Positions 6,118 to 6,659 of a stretch of DNA of 6,659 nucleotides are shown piece by piece. Position 1 is the first letter of the stretch. Each line of letters begins with the position of its first letter. Below the pieces are notes generated by a model that was not told the DNA's origin, did no database searches, and worked only from the letters and a program-made list of their open reading frames with translations. This DNA is from Actinomycetes bacterium. Lineage in GTDB: Bacteria > Actinomycetota > Acidimicrobiia > Acidimicrobiales > RAAP-2. The translations under genes were made by a program, and so were the position numbers. The stretch spans positions 1-6,659 of the forward strand of contig JAKCEC010000070.1 of NCBI GenBank assembly GCA_021841725.1, read 5' to 3'.

Positions 6118-6659
6118 TCAGTACCCGATATCGCCGCTTTCGCGGAAGAAGGAGAAACCCTCTCCGTTGTCGCCGCCACTGATGGTCCCACCACCCGTCG
6201 CGTTCGCGAAGCGGCCGGTCCCTCCGGTATTGGTGAACGAGCCGGTGAAGGTGTGCGACGCCGTCAGACTGGTTAAGCCGACCTCACAAACCATTCCCCG
6301 TTCGTACTGCGTGAGGACGTCACCGTTAGCCGCCGTCAGGCTCCCGACGCCGGCGGCGGGGGCGCAGTAACCACCCGAACCGTTCGGCACTGCCTTCGCC
6401 CAGTCAATCGTGAGCGACGACGTGTACGCGCCCCGTCCCAGGTGCGTGCTGATCGCGGTACCCGCGGAGACCACGGTACAACCGCTCACGGTGAATTGAC
6501 ATCCCGAAGGACTCGCGTTCGTCTCGGCTCCCGATCCCGCCGACGCGAAGGGTCGATTACCCGAATTCGGTTCAAAGTTGTACGTGGTGGTGTTCGACGC
6601 CGTGCCCACCGTCAGCGCGTCGACGTTGCCGACCATCGCGGACCATCCACTACCCACGT
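6118..6659 (-). CDS. Secreted beta-rich protein with GGTGRFANATG motif, 5'-partial
   Basis: The last roughly 180 codons of a gene whose start lies beyond the window edge; the GTG at 6657 is probably internal. The protein is rich in Gly, Thr, Ser and Asn and has four cysteines, two in a CQFTVSGC pair and two later (GGYC, GMVC), consistent with disulfides in an exported domain. The C-terminal part carries AANGD, then TGGTGRFANATGGGTISGG, then a final strand ending DIGY. This resembles small exported beta-barrel proteins of the allene-oxide-cyclase-like type often annotated hypothetical in actinobacteria (from memory, not searched). The signal peptide cannot be seen. No enzyme active site is recognisable. 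The natural-looking last strand argues that the 3' end is intact. Confidence 0.75.
   Translation of the reverse strand, partial: VGSGWSAMVGNVDALTVGTASNTTTYNFEPNSGNRPFASAGSGAETNASPSGCQFTVSGCTVVSAGTAISTHLGRGAYTSSLTIDWAKAVPNGSGGYCAPAAGVGSLTAANGDVLTQYERGMVCEVGLTSLTASHTFTGSFTNTGGTGRFANATGGGTISGGDNGEGFSFFRESGDIGY

Noticed and set aside
5907..6194. Minus-strand frame containing AGGTGP, similar to the GGTGR motif of the neighbouring gene
   Set aside because: Only a few residues agree, it is in a different frame, and the rest is Arg/Ser/Thr-rich without pattern.
6019..6228. The 13-mer CCGGTCCCTCCGG occurring at 6019-6031 and again at 6216-6228
   Set aside because: The second copy falls in the Gly-rich GGTGR coding region and the flanks do not match. 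Most likely chance in biased sequence rather than a duplicated gene fragment.
1..6659. CRISPR arrays, insertion sequences, prophage or attachment sites
   Set aside because: No spaced direct repeats, transposase or integrase motifs, or terminal inverted repeats were seen on either strand.

Overview
The window is very GC-rich, with strong third-position G/C bias, frequent GTG starts and short or overlapping gene junctions. This suggests a high-GC actinobacterium. An Acidimicrobiia-like lineage is my best guess from general gene style, but it is not proven by any marker here.

Layout. On the + strand, positions 54-3951 hold a tightly coupled three-gene operon: a large P2-type cation-transporting P-type ATPase followed by two TrkA/RCK-type nucleotide-binding proteins. 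Both junctions are stop/start overlaps (TGATG), each with a good ribosome binding site. The operon meets, tail to tail with a 13-base overlap, a minus-strand major facilitator (MFS) exporter (5303 down to 3939). Upstream of the exporter, also on the minus strand, is a small DUF4760-like gene (5795 down to 5454). A strong hairpin lies between these two genes. A 322-base non-coding stretch (5796-6117) separates this from the 3' part of a secreted-type beta-rich, cysteine-containing protein (minus strand, ending at 6118), whose 5' end lies outside the window.

How the genes may work together. RCK proteins normally sit under K+ channels or transporters (Trk, Ktr, KimA-like) and gate them in response to nucleotides or ions. 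No such membrane partner is visible here. The only transporter in the operon is the P-type ATPase, whose M4-M6 and C-terminal sequences resemble the animal Na,K/H,K-ATPase (P2C) group more than a plain Ca2+ pump. The most interesting inference is therefore an ATP-driven monovalent-cation pump with dedicated RCK regulatory subunits, one of which lacks the usual C-terminal ligand-binding domain. The exporter, DUF4760-like gene and secreted protein show no evident functional link to this operon.
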